40,938 bases of DNA from Myxococcales bacterium (lineage in GTDB: Bacteria > Myxococcota_A > Polyangia > GCA-2747355), in assembly GCA_020431405.1 (NCBI GenBank), contig JAGQIK010000039.1, positions 1 to 40,938 of the forward strand, read 5' to 3'. Under the pieces are notes generated by a model. It was not told where the DNA came from and did no database searches. It worked only from the letters and a program-made list of their open reading frames with translations. This document shows, one piece after another, positions 27,898 through 35,989 of this stretch. Numbering within the stretch: the stretch's first letter is position 1; each line of letters begins with the position of its first letter. Both the position numbers and the translations under genes were made by a program.

Positions 27898-27921
27898 GTC
27901 AGGATACGATCAGTTCCTGAC
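27898..27921 (-). promoter_or_regulatory. Inverted repeat in the tRNA-Asn leader
   Basis: GTCAGGA and TCCTGAC form a perfect 7-bp inverted repeat with a 10-nt loop between the promoter and the tRNA. It may be a processing or regulatory hairpin. Confidence 0.4.
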
Positions 27922-27933
27922 TTCGAGCGACCC

Positions 27934-27961
27934 TTTATAGCAATGGGCGCGCAGCGGTCAA
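27934..27961 (-). promoter_or_regulatory. Sigma-70 promoter of tRNA-Asn, TTGACC-16-TATAAA
   Basis: On the minus strand -35 TTGACC (27961-27956) and -10 TATAAA (27939-27934) are separated by 16 bp, and transcription would start about 45 nt before the mature tRNA end. It is the best sigma-70 match in the window. Confidence 0.8.
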
Positions 27962-28014
27962 GAGGTCTGAGCAGTGGGGTCAGTCGAGGCTCGCCTGGGG
28001 TGTCCGCGGCGGCG

Positions 28015-29460
28015 CTAGAGCGCCTTGATCTCGGCGTTGATGTCGAGCAGCGCCTGCTTGGCGTCGGCGAACAGCATCATGGTGTTGTCGTGCTCGAAGA
28101 GCTTGTTCTTGATGCCGGCGTAGCCGGGGCTGAGGCTGCGCTTGATGACGATCACGTTGCGCGCCTCGTGGCAGTTGAGGATCGGCATGCCGTAGATCGG
28201 GCTCGCCGGGTCGTCGAGGGCCGCTGGGTTGGCGACGTCGTTGGCACCGACGACGATGGCGACATCGGCGTTTTTGAACTCGCCGTTGATCTGGTCGAGG
28301 TCGAAGAACTTCTCGTAGGGCACGTTGGCCTCGGCGAGCAGCACGTTCATGTGGCCCGGCATGCGGCCGGCCACCGGATGGATCGCGTAGCGCACGTCGA
28401 CGCCGCGCTCGGAGAGCATCTCGTCGAGCTCGGCGATGGCGTGCTGTGCTTGTGCCACGGCGAGGCCGTAGCCGGGCACGATGATCGCCAGGTCGATGCC
28501 GTCGAGCAGCATCGCCGCCTCTTCGGCGGAGAAGCGTTTGACGTTCTGATACTCGCTCGCGTCGCCCGCCGCGCCAGCGTCGGCTGTCTCGCCGAAGCCG
28601 CCCACCAGCACGTTGAGCAGCGAGCGATTCATCGCCTTGCACATGATGTTGGTCAAGATCAGGCCGCTGGCGCCGACCAGCGCGCCGGAGATGACGAGCA
28701 TGTAGGCGCTCGGCTCGTTGCGCACCAAAAGCACGAAGCCGGCCATCGAGGCGGCGATGCCCGAGTACGAGTTGAGCAGCGAGATCACCACCGGCATGTC
28801 GGCGCCGCCGATGGGGATCACCAAGAGCACGCCGAGCAGCGCGGCCGCGCCAACCACCACGAGCATCCACACGACGGTGGTCGTGGGCGTGCTGGCGACG
28901 TAGGCGCCGACGATCGCCGCGGCGAGCGTGCCGCCGAGCAGCACCAGCGTGATGACGTGGCGCGCGGGCAGCAGCACGGCGCGCCCGGGCAGCTTGCCTG
29001 CCAGCTTGCCGAAGGCGACGAGGCTGCCGGTGAGCGTGAGCATGCCGACGACGACGCTGAGAAACAGCACCAGGATGATGTAGCCGTCGATGACGCTGCT
29101 CAGCGTGGCGCCGCGCTTGATTTCGAGCGAGAAGAAGTAGGCCAAAGCGACAGCCGACGAGGCGGCGCCGCCCAGCCCGTTGAAGAAGGCGACCAGCTCC
29201 GGCATCTTCGTCATCTGCACCCAGCGGGCGAGCGCAGCGCCGACGATGCTGCCCGCGCCGAGCCCCGAGACGATCCAGATCCAGCCGATGTTGGTGGTGG
29301 CCGCCAGCGTGGCGATGACGGCGATGAGCATGCCGATGGCGGCGAGCAGGTTGCCCGAGCGCGCGGTCCTGACGCGCGCGAGCCGTCGCAGGCCGACGAC
29401 AAACATCGCCGCCGCGATGAGGTACGACGCGTGGATGGCGAAGAGCGGCTGTGCGTTCAT
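28015..29460 (-). CDS. pntB: NAD(P) transhydrogenase subunit beta
   Basis: A 481-residue protein. The first 270 residues carry about nine membrane helices that form the proton channel. The C-terminal dIII domain binds NADP(H): VIVPGYGLAVAQAQHAI, YAIHPVAGRMPGHMNVLLAEANVPY, DVAIVVGANDVANPAA, and the late KRSLSPGYAGIKN with FADAKQAL are standard PntB landmarks. It couples hydride transfer from NADH to NADP+ with inward proton flow, supplying NADPH. It is the last gene of the pntAA-pntAB-pntB operon, with a 19-bp gap after pntAB. Length and order are normal. Confidence 0.96.
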   Translation of the reverse strand: MNAQPLFAIHASYLIAAAMFVVGLRRLARVRTARSGNLLAAIGMLIAVIATLAATTNIGWIWIVSGLGAGSIVGAALARWVQMTKMPELVAFFNGLGGAASSAVALAYFFSLEIKRGATLSSVIDGYIILVLFLSVVVGMLTLTGSLVAFGKLAGKLPGRAVLLPARHVITLVLLGGTLAAAIVGAYVASTPTTTVVWMLVVVGAAALLGVLLVIPIGGADMPVVISLLNSYSGIAASMAGFVLLVRNEPSAYMLVISGALVGASGLILTNIMCKAMNRSLLNVLVGGFGETADAGAAGDASEYQNVKRFSAEEAAMLLDGIDLAIIVPGYGLAVAQAQHAIAELDEMLSERGVDVRYAIHPVAGRMPGHMNVLLAEANVPYEKFFDLDQINGEFKNADVAIVVGANDVANPAALDDPASPIYGMPILNCHEARNVIVIKRSLSPGYAGIKNKLFEHDNTMMLFADAKQALLDINAEIKAL

Positions 29461-29479
29461 GACTGGCCTCCTCCCGCCG

Positions 29480-29836
29480 TCAGGCGCCCTTCTGCTTCTT
29501 TTTGGGGCCGAACATCTTGAGCATGCGATCGGTGACGACGAAGCCGCCGACGACGTTGATCGTCGCCAGCAGCACGGCGACGAAGCCGAGGATGTTGCTC
29601 TTGGTGACGATGGCGCCGATGGTGCTGGCCAGCGCGCCGAGCACCGTGATGCCCGAGATCGCGTTGGCGCCCGACATCAGCGGCGTGTGCAGCGTCGGCG
29701 GCACCTTGGTGATGACCTCGAAGCCGAGGAAGATCGCCAACACGAAGGCGTAGAGGCCGTAGATCACGACCTCGAACGAGACTGACGTCAACGACGGCGC
29801 GGCGCCGGCGAGCAGCAGCGACGACCACGAGCTCAT
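29480..29836 (-). CDS. pntAB: NAD(P) transhydrogenase subunit alpha, membrane part
   Basis: A 118-residue protein with three membrane helices (VVIYGLYAFVLAIFLGFEVI; ITVLGALASTIGAIV; ILGFVAVLLATINVVGGFVV) and the sequence KVPPTLHTPLMSGANAISG conserved in dII of transhydrogenases. It corresponds to the C-terminal half of the fused PntA of Enterobacteria and is a separate gene here, as in many alpha- and deltaproteobacteria. Its ATG overlaps the TGA of the upstream gene (ATGA). The basic tail (KKKQKGA) faces the cytoplasm. Confidence 0.94.
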   Translation of the reverse strand: MSSWSSLLLAGAAPSLTSVSFEVVIYGLYAFVLAIFLGFEVITKVPPTLHTPLMSGANAISGITVLGALASTIGAIVTKSNILGFVAVLLATINVVGGFVVTDRMLKMFGPKKKQKGA

Positions 29837-30942
29837 GACTGACCTCCTTCGTCGTAGGCGACACGCGACTCGCGCTGCACCTCGTCTTCGAGGTCGAGCG
29901 CGAGCGTGCCTGTGGAGTCGATGATCTCTTCGACAAACGCCAGCACGTTGCGCGCGTAGAGCTCGCTGGCGTGGATCGGAACGGTGGCGGGCAGATTGCG
30001 CGGGCCGATGATCGTCACGCCGTGCTTGACGACCGACTCGCCCGCGACGGTGAGCTCGCAGTTTCCGCCCTGCTCGGCGGCGAGGTCGACGATCACGGCG
30101 CCGGGCGTCATGCGCGAGATAGTGTGCTCGCGCAGCAGCGTCGGCGCGCGCCGGCCAGGCACGAGCGCCGTGGTGATTACCGCGTGAGCGCTGGCGACGT
30201 GGTCGCCGACGATCTGTCGCTGCCGTTCGAGAAACTCGGGCGTGGCGGCCTTGGCGTAGCCGCGCTCGTCTTCGAGGTCTTCCATGCCGGGGACGTCGAT
30301 GAACTTCGCTGCCAGGCTCTCGACCTGCTCCTTGGCGGCGAGCCGCACGTCGCTGGCCCACACCTGGGCGCCCAGTCGTCTCGCCGTGGCGATGGCGGAG
30401 AGCCCCGCGACGCCCGCGCCCATCACGACGACCTTGGCTGGCTTGACGGTGCCTGCCGCCGTCATGAGCAGCGGGAAGTAGCGCGGCAGCGCGCCCGCCG
30501 CGATGAGCGCGGCCTTGTAGCCGGCGATGTTGGCCTGGGAGCTGAGCGCGTCCATCTTCTGCGCGCGCGTGATGCGCGGCACGAGGTTCATCGAAAAGCA
30601 CGTCACGTCGCGCTCGGCGAGCACATCGAGCAGCCCCGGCGCCTCGCCGGGCACCAGCATCGAGACGATCACCGCGCCGCGCTTGAGCAGCCGCGCCTCG
30701 TCGATGGTCGGCTCGCGCACCTTGAGCACGACGTCGGCCGCGCCGAGCGCCTTGTCGCGATCGCTCGCGATGTCGGCGCCGGCGCGCTTGAGCTGCTCGT
30801 CGCCGATGAACGAGCCGTCGCCCGCGCCGTGCTCGACCACCACGCCGACGCTGCGATTGCATAGCTTGTCGACTGTCTCGGGTGTGACGGCGACGCGCGT
30901 CTCGCCGGCGTGAGACTCCCTCGGTACGAAGACGGTAGTCAC
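29833..30942 (-). CDS. pntAA: NAD(P) transhydrogenase subunit alpha, NAD-binding part
   Basis: A 369-residue soluble dI domain starting at GTG 30942. It has ESHAGETRVAVTPETVDKL at the N-terminus, MSLVPR-like MNLVPRITRAQKMDALSSQANIAGY and the Rossmann loop VVVMGAGVAGLSAIATARRLGA, then VASAHAVITTALVPGRRAP, as in PntA and alanine dehydrogenase. It binds NAD(H) in the cytoplasm and passes hydride to PntB. It is the first gene of the operon. AGGGGG lies before the GTG, and a TACACT -10-like box lies about 30 nt upstream of the start. Confidence 0.95.
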   Translation of the reverse strand: MTTVFVPRESHAGETRVAVTPETVDKLCNRSVGVVVEHGAGDGSFIGDEQLKRAGADIASDRDKALGAADVVLKVREPTIDEARLLKRGAVIVSMLVPGEAPGLLDVLAERDVTCFSMNLVPRITRAQKMDALSSQANIAGYKAALIAAGALPRYFPLLMTAAGTVKPAKVVVMGAGVAGLSAIATARRLGAQVWASDVRLAAKEQVESLAAKFIDVPGMEDLEDERGYAKAATPEFLERQRQIVGDHVASAHAVITTALVPGRRAPTLLREHTISRMTPGAVIVDLAAEQGGNCELTVAGESVVKHGVTIIGPRNLPATVPIHASELYARNVLAFVEEIIDSTGTLALDLEDEVQRESRVAYDEGGQS

Positions 30943-31091
30943 GGGCGCCCCCTGTGTCTTGTCATGAGTGTAACGCGCTGCGGCATGGCGTACTAGCGCA
31001 GCGCGTCATTTTTCATGGTTCCGTAACTACACGACAAATGTCATAGCGTCGATGCCGCCGTAAGGGGATCAGAGGGCGGCACTGCATCGGC

Positions 31092-31097
31092 TAGACT
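31092..31097 (+). promoter_or_regulatory. -10 box TAGACT, possible leaderless start
   Basis: TAGACT lies 6 nt before the ATG at 31104. No Shine-Dalgarno is present. Confidence 0.5.
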
Positions 31098-31103
31098 GGC
31101 GTC

Positions 31104-32351
31104 ATGTCCGACGCACGGAGCGCTTCGTTGCTGTGTTTGGTTCTGGTCGGGGCCTCGCTGGGCTGTCCGCCGGACACGAGGCCGCTTGGCGGTGGGGCGT
31201 CGGCGAAGAAGGAGACGAGGAAGGCCACGAGGAAGGCCACGAGGAAGGCCGCGAGCAAGGCTGCGAGCAAGGCCGCGGCGGCGCCGAGGACGCGGCGGTT
31301 GGACCTGCCGTGCGGGCGGCCAATGCGCGTGGCGGCGGGTGACCTCGATGGCGTCGCCGGCGTCGAGATCGTGGTGGCCTGCGAGGACATGGTCGTGGCG
31401 CTCGACAGGCGCGGCAAGGTCGTCGCGCGTTTCGCGGCGCGCGGTTGGCCCCAGGTTCTGGCGGTCGCCGACCTCGATGGCGACAAGCGCGCCGAGGTTT
31501 ACGCCGGCTTTGGACGCAGCCGTCGCCGAGGGCAGGCGAAGGCGCAGCTTTGGCGGCTGCGCTTGCGGGGCGCCGCGTTCGAGTCGAACCTGGTGTTGCA
31601 GCCCGAGACGACGCGCGCCGAGCTGACGGCGCTGGTGCCGCGCCCGCGCGAGCGCGCGCTGCTGCTGGCCTACTACGAGAGCAAGTACCAGGTGCGGCAC
31701 GTGCGGCTGCGCGCCAAGGCGTCCGGCGGCGGCTTTGACAGCGAGCTGCTCGGGACCTTTCGCATGGCGACGTCCGTGGCGGCGTTTCGACCGCGTCGTG
31801 GTGCGGAGGTCTTGCACGTGGTCGGACGAATCTACGGCGACGCGCGCGGAACACCGGGCGACGCGTTCGTGCTGCGCGGCGCGAAGCGTGACGCCATTCC
31901 GACGGTCCGCGGCGTGCGTGCGCTGGCGGTGGCGCACCTCGATGGGCCAAGCGCCGAGCCGACGCTGCTGCTCGCCGACGGCTGGGCCCGCAACTACGGT
32001 CGCGACGCGCGGGCGCTGCTCGCGGCGGTGCGTGTGCGTGGGCCCGGCGCTCACGTTCGCGAGCCGCTGTTCGCGCTCTCGGGCGAGTTTGCCATCTTTC
32101 GTATGCGGCCCGTCGACATCGAAAACGATGGCCGTGACGAGCTGATCGTCATCGGCAGCAGCACGGTTCGCGTGCTCGCGTTCTCTGCGCGCGACCGCGC
32201 GGGACGGCGCCAGGTCACTGCGCGGGTGGTTGGCCAGCGCCAGGACGACGCGACCGCCGCCGATCTCGATGGCGATGGCCGAGCCGAGGTGATCGTCGTT
32301 GGAAGCGCGCCCGCCATCGTCTCGCTGCCCAGGCGTCAAGGCGAGCGATGA
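31104..32351 (+). CDS. FG-GAP/VCBS-like repeat lipoprotein
   Basis: A 415-residue protein. The signal peptide ends in GASLGC, followed by a Lys/Ala/Thr-rich linker made by 12-bp repeats (about residues 36-60). The rest resembles a beta-propeller with Ca-binding FG-GAP/VCBS loops: AAGDLDGVAGVEIVVA, AVADLDGDKRAEVYAG, VDIENDGRDELIVIG and AADLDGDGRAEVIVVG. These D-x-D-G-x-x-E/D loops usually lie in extracellular binding proteins. The ligand is unknown. The dioxygenase gene starts 51 bp downstream with its own promoter. Confidence 0.82.
   Translation: MSDARSASLLCLVLVGASLGCPPDTRPLGGGASAKKETRKATRKATRKAASKAASKAAAAPRTRRLDLPCGRPMRVAAGDLDGVAGVEIVVACEDMVVALDRRGKVVARFAARGWPQVLAVADLDGDKRAEVYAGFGRSRRRGQAKAQLWRLRLRGAAFESNLVLQPETTRAELTALVPRPRERALLLAYYESKYQVRHVRLRAKASGGGFDSELLGTFRMATSVAAFRPRRGAEVLHVVGRIYGDARGTPGDAFVLRGAKRDAIPTVRGVRALAVAHLDGPSAEPTLLLADGWARNYGRDARALLAAVRVRGPGAHVREPLFALSGEFAIFRMRPVDIENDGRDELIVIGSSTVRVLAFSARDRAGRRQVTARVVGQRQDDATAADLDGDGRAEVIVVGSAPAIVSLPRRQGER
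31215..31274 (+). repeat. 12-bp tandem repeat in lipoprotein linker
   Basis: Five units of acgaggaaggcc or gcgagcaaggcc encode (T/A)(R/S)KA repeats, a Lys/Arg-rich flexible linker. Confidence 0.8.
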
Positions 32352-32390
32352 GCCGGCGGGGCGGCGCGCTGCCACGCCTCGATGATGCGC

Positions 32391-32396
32391 TAGACT
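32391..32396 (+). promoter_or_regulatory. -10 box TAGACT, possible leaderless start
   Basis: TAGACT lies 6 nt before the ATG at 32403. No Shine-Dalgarno is present. Confidence 0.5.
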
Positions 32397-32402
32397 CTCG
32401 GC

Positions 32403-33368
32403 ATGTCGCAGCCGCGTCAGCTCTCGCGTCGCGCCGCGCTCGCCGGGATCGGTGGCGCTGCCGTCGGCGTGGCGCTCGGCGGCTGCCGGTGTTCGGCTCA
32501 GCGAAAGGCGCGCCCCGTGTCCAAACAAAGTGCCGGCTCGTCGTCGGCGAAGCGAATGCCGGCGGTGTTCCTCCCCCACGGCGGAGGGCCGTGGCCCTTC
32601 ATCGACGAGCGCGTCTTCGGTCTGCCGGGCATGTGGAACAAGATGCGCGAGTACATGATCAAGCTCGCGATGGCGCCGCCCGAAAAGCCCAAGGCCGTGC
32701 TGATGATCTCGGCGCACTGGGAGGAAGCGCTGCCCACGGTGAGCAGCGCCAAGTCGCCGCCGATGCTCTACGACTACTATGGCTTCCCCAAGGAGTCGTA
32801 CGAGGTCAAGTGGCCGGCGCCCGGCCAGCCGGAGCTGGCGCAGACAGTGCGCGATCTGCTCGAGCGCGCCGGCATGACCACGCGCGCCGACGACAAGCGC
32901 GGCTTCGATCACGGCACCTTCGTGCCGCTCAAGCTGACCTATCCCAACGCCGACATGCCGACGGTACAGCTGTCGCTGATGAAGAGCCTCGATCCCCGCA
33001 GCCACATCGCCATCGGTCGCGCCCTCGAGCCGCTGCGCAGCCAGGGCGTCTTCATCATCGGCAGCGGCATGAGCTATCACAACCTGCGCGAGCTGTTCGC
33101 CTCGATGAAGCGCCAGCAGAGCGTGGTCAACGAGGACTCGAAGCGCTTCGACGCGTGGCTCGGCGAGGCGATGGCGCGCGACGCGGCGGGCCGCGAGACG
33201 GCGCTGGTGGAGTGGCAGAAGGCGCCCTCGGCGCGCGCGTGTCACCCGCGCGAGGAGCATCTGCTGCCGCTGCACGTGATCGCTGGCGCGGCGGGCAACG
33301 ACGCGGCCACGCTGCCCTACCGCGACGTGGTGATGGGCGCGCACGTCTCTGCGGTGCACTTCGGCTGA
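32403..33368 (+). CDS. Extradiol ring-cleavage dioxygenase (DODA/LigB type), Tat-exported lipoprotein
   Basis: A 321-residue protein. The N-terminus has a twin-arginine motif (LSRRAAL, Arg9-Arg10) and a lipobox LGGC (Cys28), so it should be folded in the cytoplasm, exported and lipidated. The mature part is a class III extradiol dioxygenase: FLPHGGGPWPF (His59 metal ligand), MISAHWEEA (second His), GFDHGTFVPLKLTYPNADMPTVQLSL and the late GSGMSYHNLRE, as in 4,5-DOPA dioxygenase/YgiD. This family uses Fe(II) or Zn to open catechol rings. Relatives are normally cytosolic and about 260 residues long, so the export signal is unusual. The substrate is unknown. Confidence 0.88.
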   Translation: MSQPRQLSRRAALAGIGGAAVGVALGGCRCSAQRKARPVSKQSAGSSSAKRMPAVFLPHGGGPWPFIDERVFGLPGMWNKMREYMIKLAMAPPEKPKAVLMISAHWEEALPTVSSAKSPPMLYDYYGFPKESYEVKWPAPGQPELAQTVRDLLERAGMTTRADDKRGFDHGTFVPLKLTYPNADMPTVQLSLMKSLDPRSHIAIGRALEPLRSQGVFIIGSGMSYHNLRELFASMKRQQSVVNEDSKRFDAWLGEAMARDAAGRETALVEWQKAPSARACHPREEHLLPLHVIAGAAGNDAATLPYRDVVMGAHVSAVHFG

Positions 33369-33382
33369 GGGGAGGGTCTAGG

Positions 33383-34186
33383 ATGAGAGCGTGCTTCGCC
33401 GCGGCACTGGCCGCGCTTTCACTCGTGGCGTCAGCAGGGCTGGCGCGCGCCAAGCCCATGCGCACCGTGTTGCACGTGGAGACGCGCAAGCGCTCGCTGC
33501 CGCAGACCAACATCGAGCTCGATCCGAAGGGCGGCGGCTGGTCTGTTTCGCGCTTCGTCGGCAAGGCTGTCTACCTGACACTGTCGGGTCCGCCCGGCGG
33601 CCCGCTCGGCCTCGAGATTCGCGCCCACAGCGCGAAGGGAGCGGACCGCGCGGTGCTCGCGCAGCTCGCACGCCGGCATGACAAAGGCGCCGTGCTCGGC
33701 AAGCTGGTGCGCGTTACCTTCGCCGGCAAGAAGCGCGCGGCGCTTCCTTACGTCAAAGGCAGCCAGGCCGCGCACTCGAGCGGCTGCGTGGTGCTGATCC
33801 GCCGCGCGGGCCGCGGGCGCGGCATCTACGCTGATGCCTATGTGAGCGCCGGAGCGCGCACCCGCCCCTCGTGTAAAGCCGTCTTGGGCAACAAGCGGCT
33901 CGCGCCGACGCTGGCCACGCTGAAGATCGGCTACGCGCACATCCGCGCAGACCTCGCGCTGTTCTGCAAGACAGCCAAGCGCTTGGCGCGCATGAAGCAC
34001 TCGGGCAAGCGGCGCACGATGTTCGCGCGCACGGTCATGGCCAAGATGAAGTCGATCCCGCTGCGCACAGCGTTCGACGCCATCGCCGCGGTGGCCGACA
34101 AGCACAAGTACAAGCTGATGCTCCAGGCGGCCAAGGAGCTTGGTGTCGCCTGGACGTGCCCGGCCTACAAGCGCATCGTCCGCTAG
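33383..34186 (+). CDS. Exported protein of unknown function
   Basis: A 267-residue protein with a signal peptide (MRACFAAALAALSLVASAGLARA) and no lipobox, so it should be soluble in the periplasm or secreted. The mature part is basic and Lys/Arg-rich, with a beta-rich first half (LSGPPGGPLGLEI, KLVRVTFAGKKRAALPYV) and a helical C-terminus with three Cys. GGGGAGGG precedes the ATG. The start TAG at 34184 lies 17 bp from the end of the convergent selenoprotein gene. I recognise no family. Confidence 0.7.
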   Translation: MRACFAAALAALSLVASAGLARAKPMRTVLHVETRKRSLPQTNIELDPKGGGWSVSRFVGKAVYLTLSGPPGGPLGLEIRAHSAKGADRAVLAQLARRHDKGAVLGKLVRVTFAGKKRAALPYVKGSQAAHSSGCVVLIRRAGRGRGIYADAYVSAGARTRPSCKAVLGNKRLAPTLATLKIGYAHIRADLALFCKTAKRLARMKHSGKRRTMFARTVMAKMKSIPLRTAFDAIAAVADKHKYKLMLQAAKELGVAWTCPAYKRIVR

Positions 34187-34203
34187 CTAGCGCTGGGGTG
34201 CGG

Positions 34204-34989
34204 TCAGCGACGTCGTGCGAAGACGTTGACGCCGCTGACGGCGAACTTGCGCGTCACGGCCTCTTTGCTGGTGCCCTCGAACGGGGCGAACGTCTCGACG
34301 ACCTTGGCGCCTTCGAAGCCGCAGCTGGCGAGCGTCTCGAGCAGCTCTGCAACCTGCAGAGCGCCGGCAATTCAGCCGGTCCAGAGATCGATGTCGTTGC
34401 GTGCGCCCTCCGAGAGCGCCACACCGACGACGATGTCGGCGAGCTGCAGCCGACCGCCGGGCGCGAGCACGCGCGCGATCTCGCCGAAGGCTTTGTGCTT
34501 GTCGGTGGTGAGGTTGAGCACCCCGTTGGAGATCACGACGTCGGCGATGCCGTCGTCTACCGGCAGGCTCTCGGCGTCACCGCCGCGCACGTCGACGATC
34601 TCCGCGAGGCCCGCCTGTCGTGCGGCCGTCTGCGCGCGTTCGCGCATCGCCGCGGTCATGTCGACGCCGATGGCGCGCCCCGTGGGGCCGACCGCGCGCG
34701 CGGCGAGCAGCAGGTCCATGCCGGCGCCGCAGCCGACATCCACCACGGTCTCGCCGCGGGCGAGTGCCGCGATGCTGTGCGGGTTGCCGACGCCGGCGAA
34801 CGAGGCCGTGGCGGTGGCGGGAAGCTGCCGCAGCTGCTCGAGGTCGTAGCCGAGGCGCTCGGCGGCGTACTCGGGGCCGCGGTGAAAGTGAAAGTCGCCC
34901 TCGGGGTCGCTGGCGACGCGCTCGTAGATCGTCGAGATCTCCTCGCGCAGCTTGTGGGTGTCGAAGCCGACAGGGCAGCGGGTAGCCAT
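34204..34989 (-). CDS. Selenocysteine-containing SAM-dependent methyltransferase, ArsM-like (in-frame TGA at 34374-34372)
   Basis: A 261-residue protein if TGA at codon 206 is read as selenocysteine. The SAM-binding fold starts with GETVVDVGCGAGMDLLLAA (about 80-96), then AIGVDMT, IADVVISNGVLNL and VLAPGGRLQLADIV, as in ArsM-type methyltransferases. The frame then reads DIDLWTG-TGA-IAGAL, where relatives have '.lw.gCigGAL' with a conserved Cys, and continues 55 more codons in family-like sequence (ELLETLASCGFEGAKVVETF) to the true stop at 34206-34204. An 8-bp stem with a GGU loop follows the TGA. A promoter, TTGAGC-17-TAGCAT, lies 6 nt before the ATG. Stopping at the TGA would remove the C-terminal helix-strand unit. 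The substrate is unknown: the other ArsM Cys residues are not clearly kept. Confidence 0.85.
34344..34362 (-). promoter_or_regulatory. Candidate bacterial SECIS element
   Basis: In the mRNA, GCUCUGCA (34362-34355) pairs perfectly with UGCAGAGC (34351-34344) around a GGU loop. The UGA ends 17 nt before the loop. Bacterial SECIS elements have a 4-16 bp upper stem, a 3-14 nt loop with G in the first two positions, and 16-37 nt between UGA and loop. All three conditions are met. Confidence 0.8.
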
Positions 34990-34995
34990 CGGTTG

Positions 34996-35024
34996 ATGCT
35001 AGCGGCTGCATCGACGCAGCTCAA
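34996..35024 (-). promoter_or_regulatory. Sigma-70-type promoter of the selenoprotein gene, TTGAGC-17-TAGCAT
   Basis: -35 TTGAGC (35024-35019), a 17-bp spacer and -10 TAGCAT (35001-34996), with the ATG 6 nt further. The geometry points to a leaderless transcript. Confidence 0.6.
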
Positions 35025-35043
35025 CGCCCGAGCACGGATGCCG

Positions 35044-35886
35044 CTAGAAGTTGTAGGCAGCGGCCACGACGAGCGCCGCGCGTCCGCCGGTGGTGTAGAG
35101 CTTGCCAGTGTCGGTGATCGCGATGCGTGCGCCGGCGTCGATGTGCAGGTTGTCGATGGGGAAGAACTGCACGGCTGGCATCACCGAGAGGGCGACCTCG
35201 CCGCCGCTGGGCTCGATCGGCACGCCGATCTGCATCGCCACCTGCACGCCGAACATGCGGTGCAGCCGCGCCGCGCCGAAGATGTCGGCGTTGAAGAGCA
35301 CGATGTCAGTGTTACCGCCGCCGATCAGGGCAAAGGTGCCGAGCGCTGCGCCAAAGGTGGCGGGACCGATATTGCCGGTGGCCGCGAGGCCTGCTTGCAG
35401 CAGCACGAAGTCGCGCTGGATGTCGCCGCTGGTGGTGGGCAGCGTGGTGTTGGCGAAGGCCGAGAGCGCGAACATGCCGCGCGAGCTGCCCAGCAGCTTG
35501 ACCTTGACGTCGAGCCGGATGTTGCCGAGCTCGGTGTCGGCCGCCCCGGCGCCGAAGCTGGTCCAGCCGTGCACCAGGAACGGCAGGTTGATGCCGACCT
35601 CGACGATGTCTGCGAAGGCGTACTGCGCCTGCAAGCCGAGGTTCATCACGTTCAGATCGGCCGTGCCGCGAAGGCCGGTGAGCGTCGCGCGGGCGAAGCC
35701 GAACTGCAGGCCGACGTGGCTGCTCAGCGCCCCGATCTCCACCGGGAAGAGCATCACGTCGAGCGGCTGCGACATAGGGGCCGACGCTGTCTGACCGAGC
35801 GTGACCTGGGCCGACGCGACGCGCGGCGCCGCCACGACGGAGATCACCATCACCACGAATACCGCGGACAAAGCTCGCCTAGTCAT
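35044..35886 (-). CDS. Outer-membrane beta-barrel-like protein
   Basis: A 280-residue protein from ATG 35886, which has GAGGG upstream and gives a signal peptide (MTRRALSAVFVVMVISVVAAPRVASAQ; 35916 would add a poor N-terminus). The mature part is made of alternating amphipathic strands (LGLQAQYAFADIVEVGINLPF, GNIRLDVKVKLLG, VAMQIGVPIEP) and ends in Tyr-Asn-Phe, the aromatic C-terminus recognised by the BAM machinery. It is probably a 10-12 strand barrel of unknown function. The Cys-rich lipoprotein gene upstream on the same strand is 103 bp away. Confidence 0.8.
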   Translation of the reverse strand: MTRRALSAVFVVMVISVVAAPRVASAQVTLGQTASAPMSQPLDVMLFPVEIGALSSHVGLQFGFARATLTGLRGTADLNVMNLGLQAQYAFADIVEVGINLPFLVHGWTSFGAGAADTELGNIRLDVKVKLLGSSRGMFALSAFANTTLPTTSGDIQRDFVLLQAGLAATGNIGPATFGAALGTFALIGGGNTDIVLFNADIFGAARLHRMFGVQVAMQIGVPIEPSGGEVALSVMPAVQFFPIDNLHIDAGARIAITDTGKLYTTGGRAALVVAAAYNF

Positions 35887-35989
35887 AAGCACCCTCGTGC
35901 AGGTCGCGACGGTCACGCGGCTGTGAGGGTGTCAGGGTCGCGGGCGACGGTCTGTGATCGCGAGCAAGCTGTAGGCGATCGGCGATTTG

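Noticed and set aside
31041-33359. 772-codon minus-strand frame over two plus-strand genes
   Set aside because: Two genes with clear signal peptides and domains lie on the other strand; the frame is a GC-driven shadow.
34372-34989. Reading the methyltransferase as a 205-residue protein that ends at the TGA
   Set aside because: Homologous sequence continues in frame for 55 codons after the TGA, the TGA replaces a conserved Cys, and a SECIS-like stem follows.
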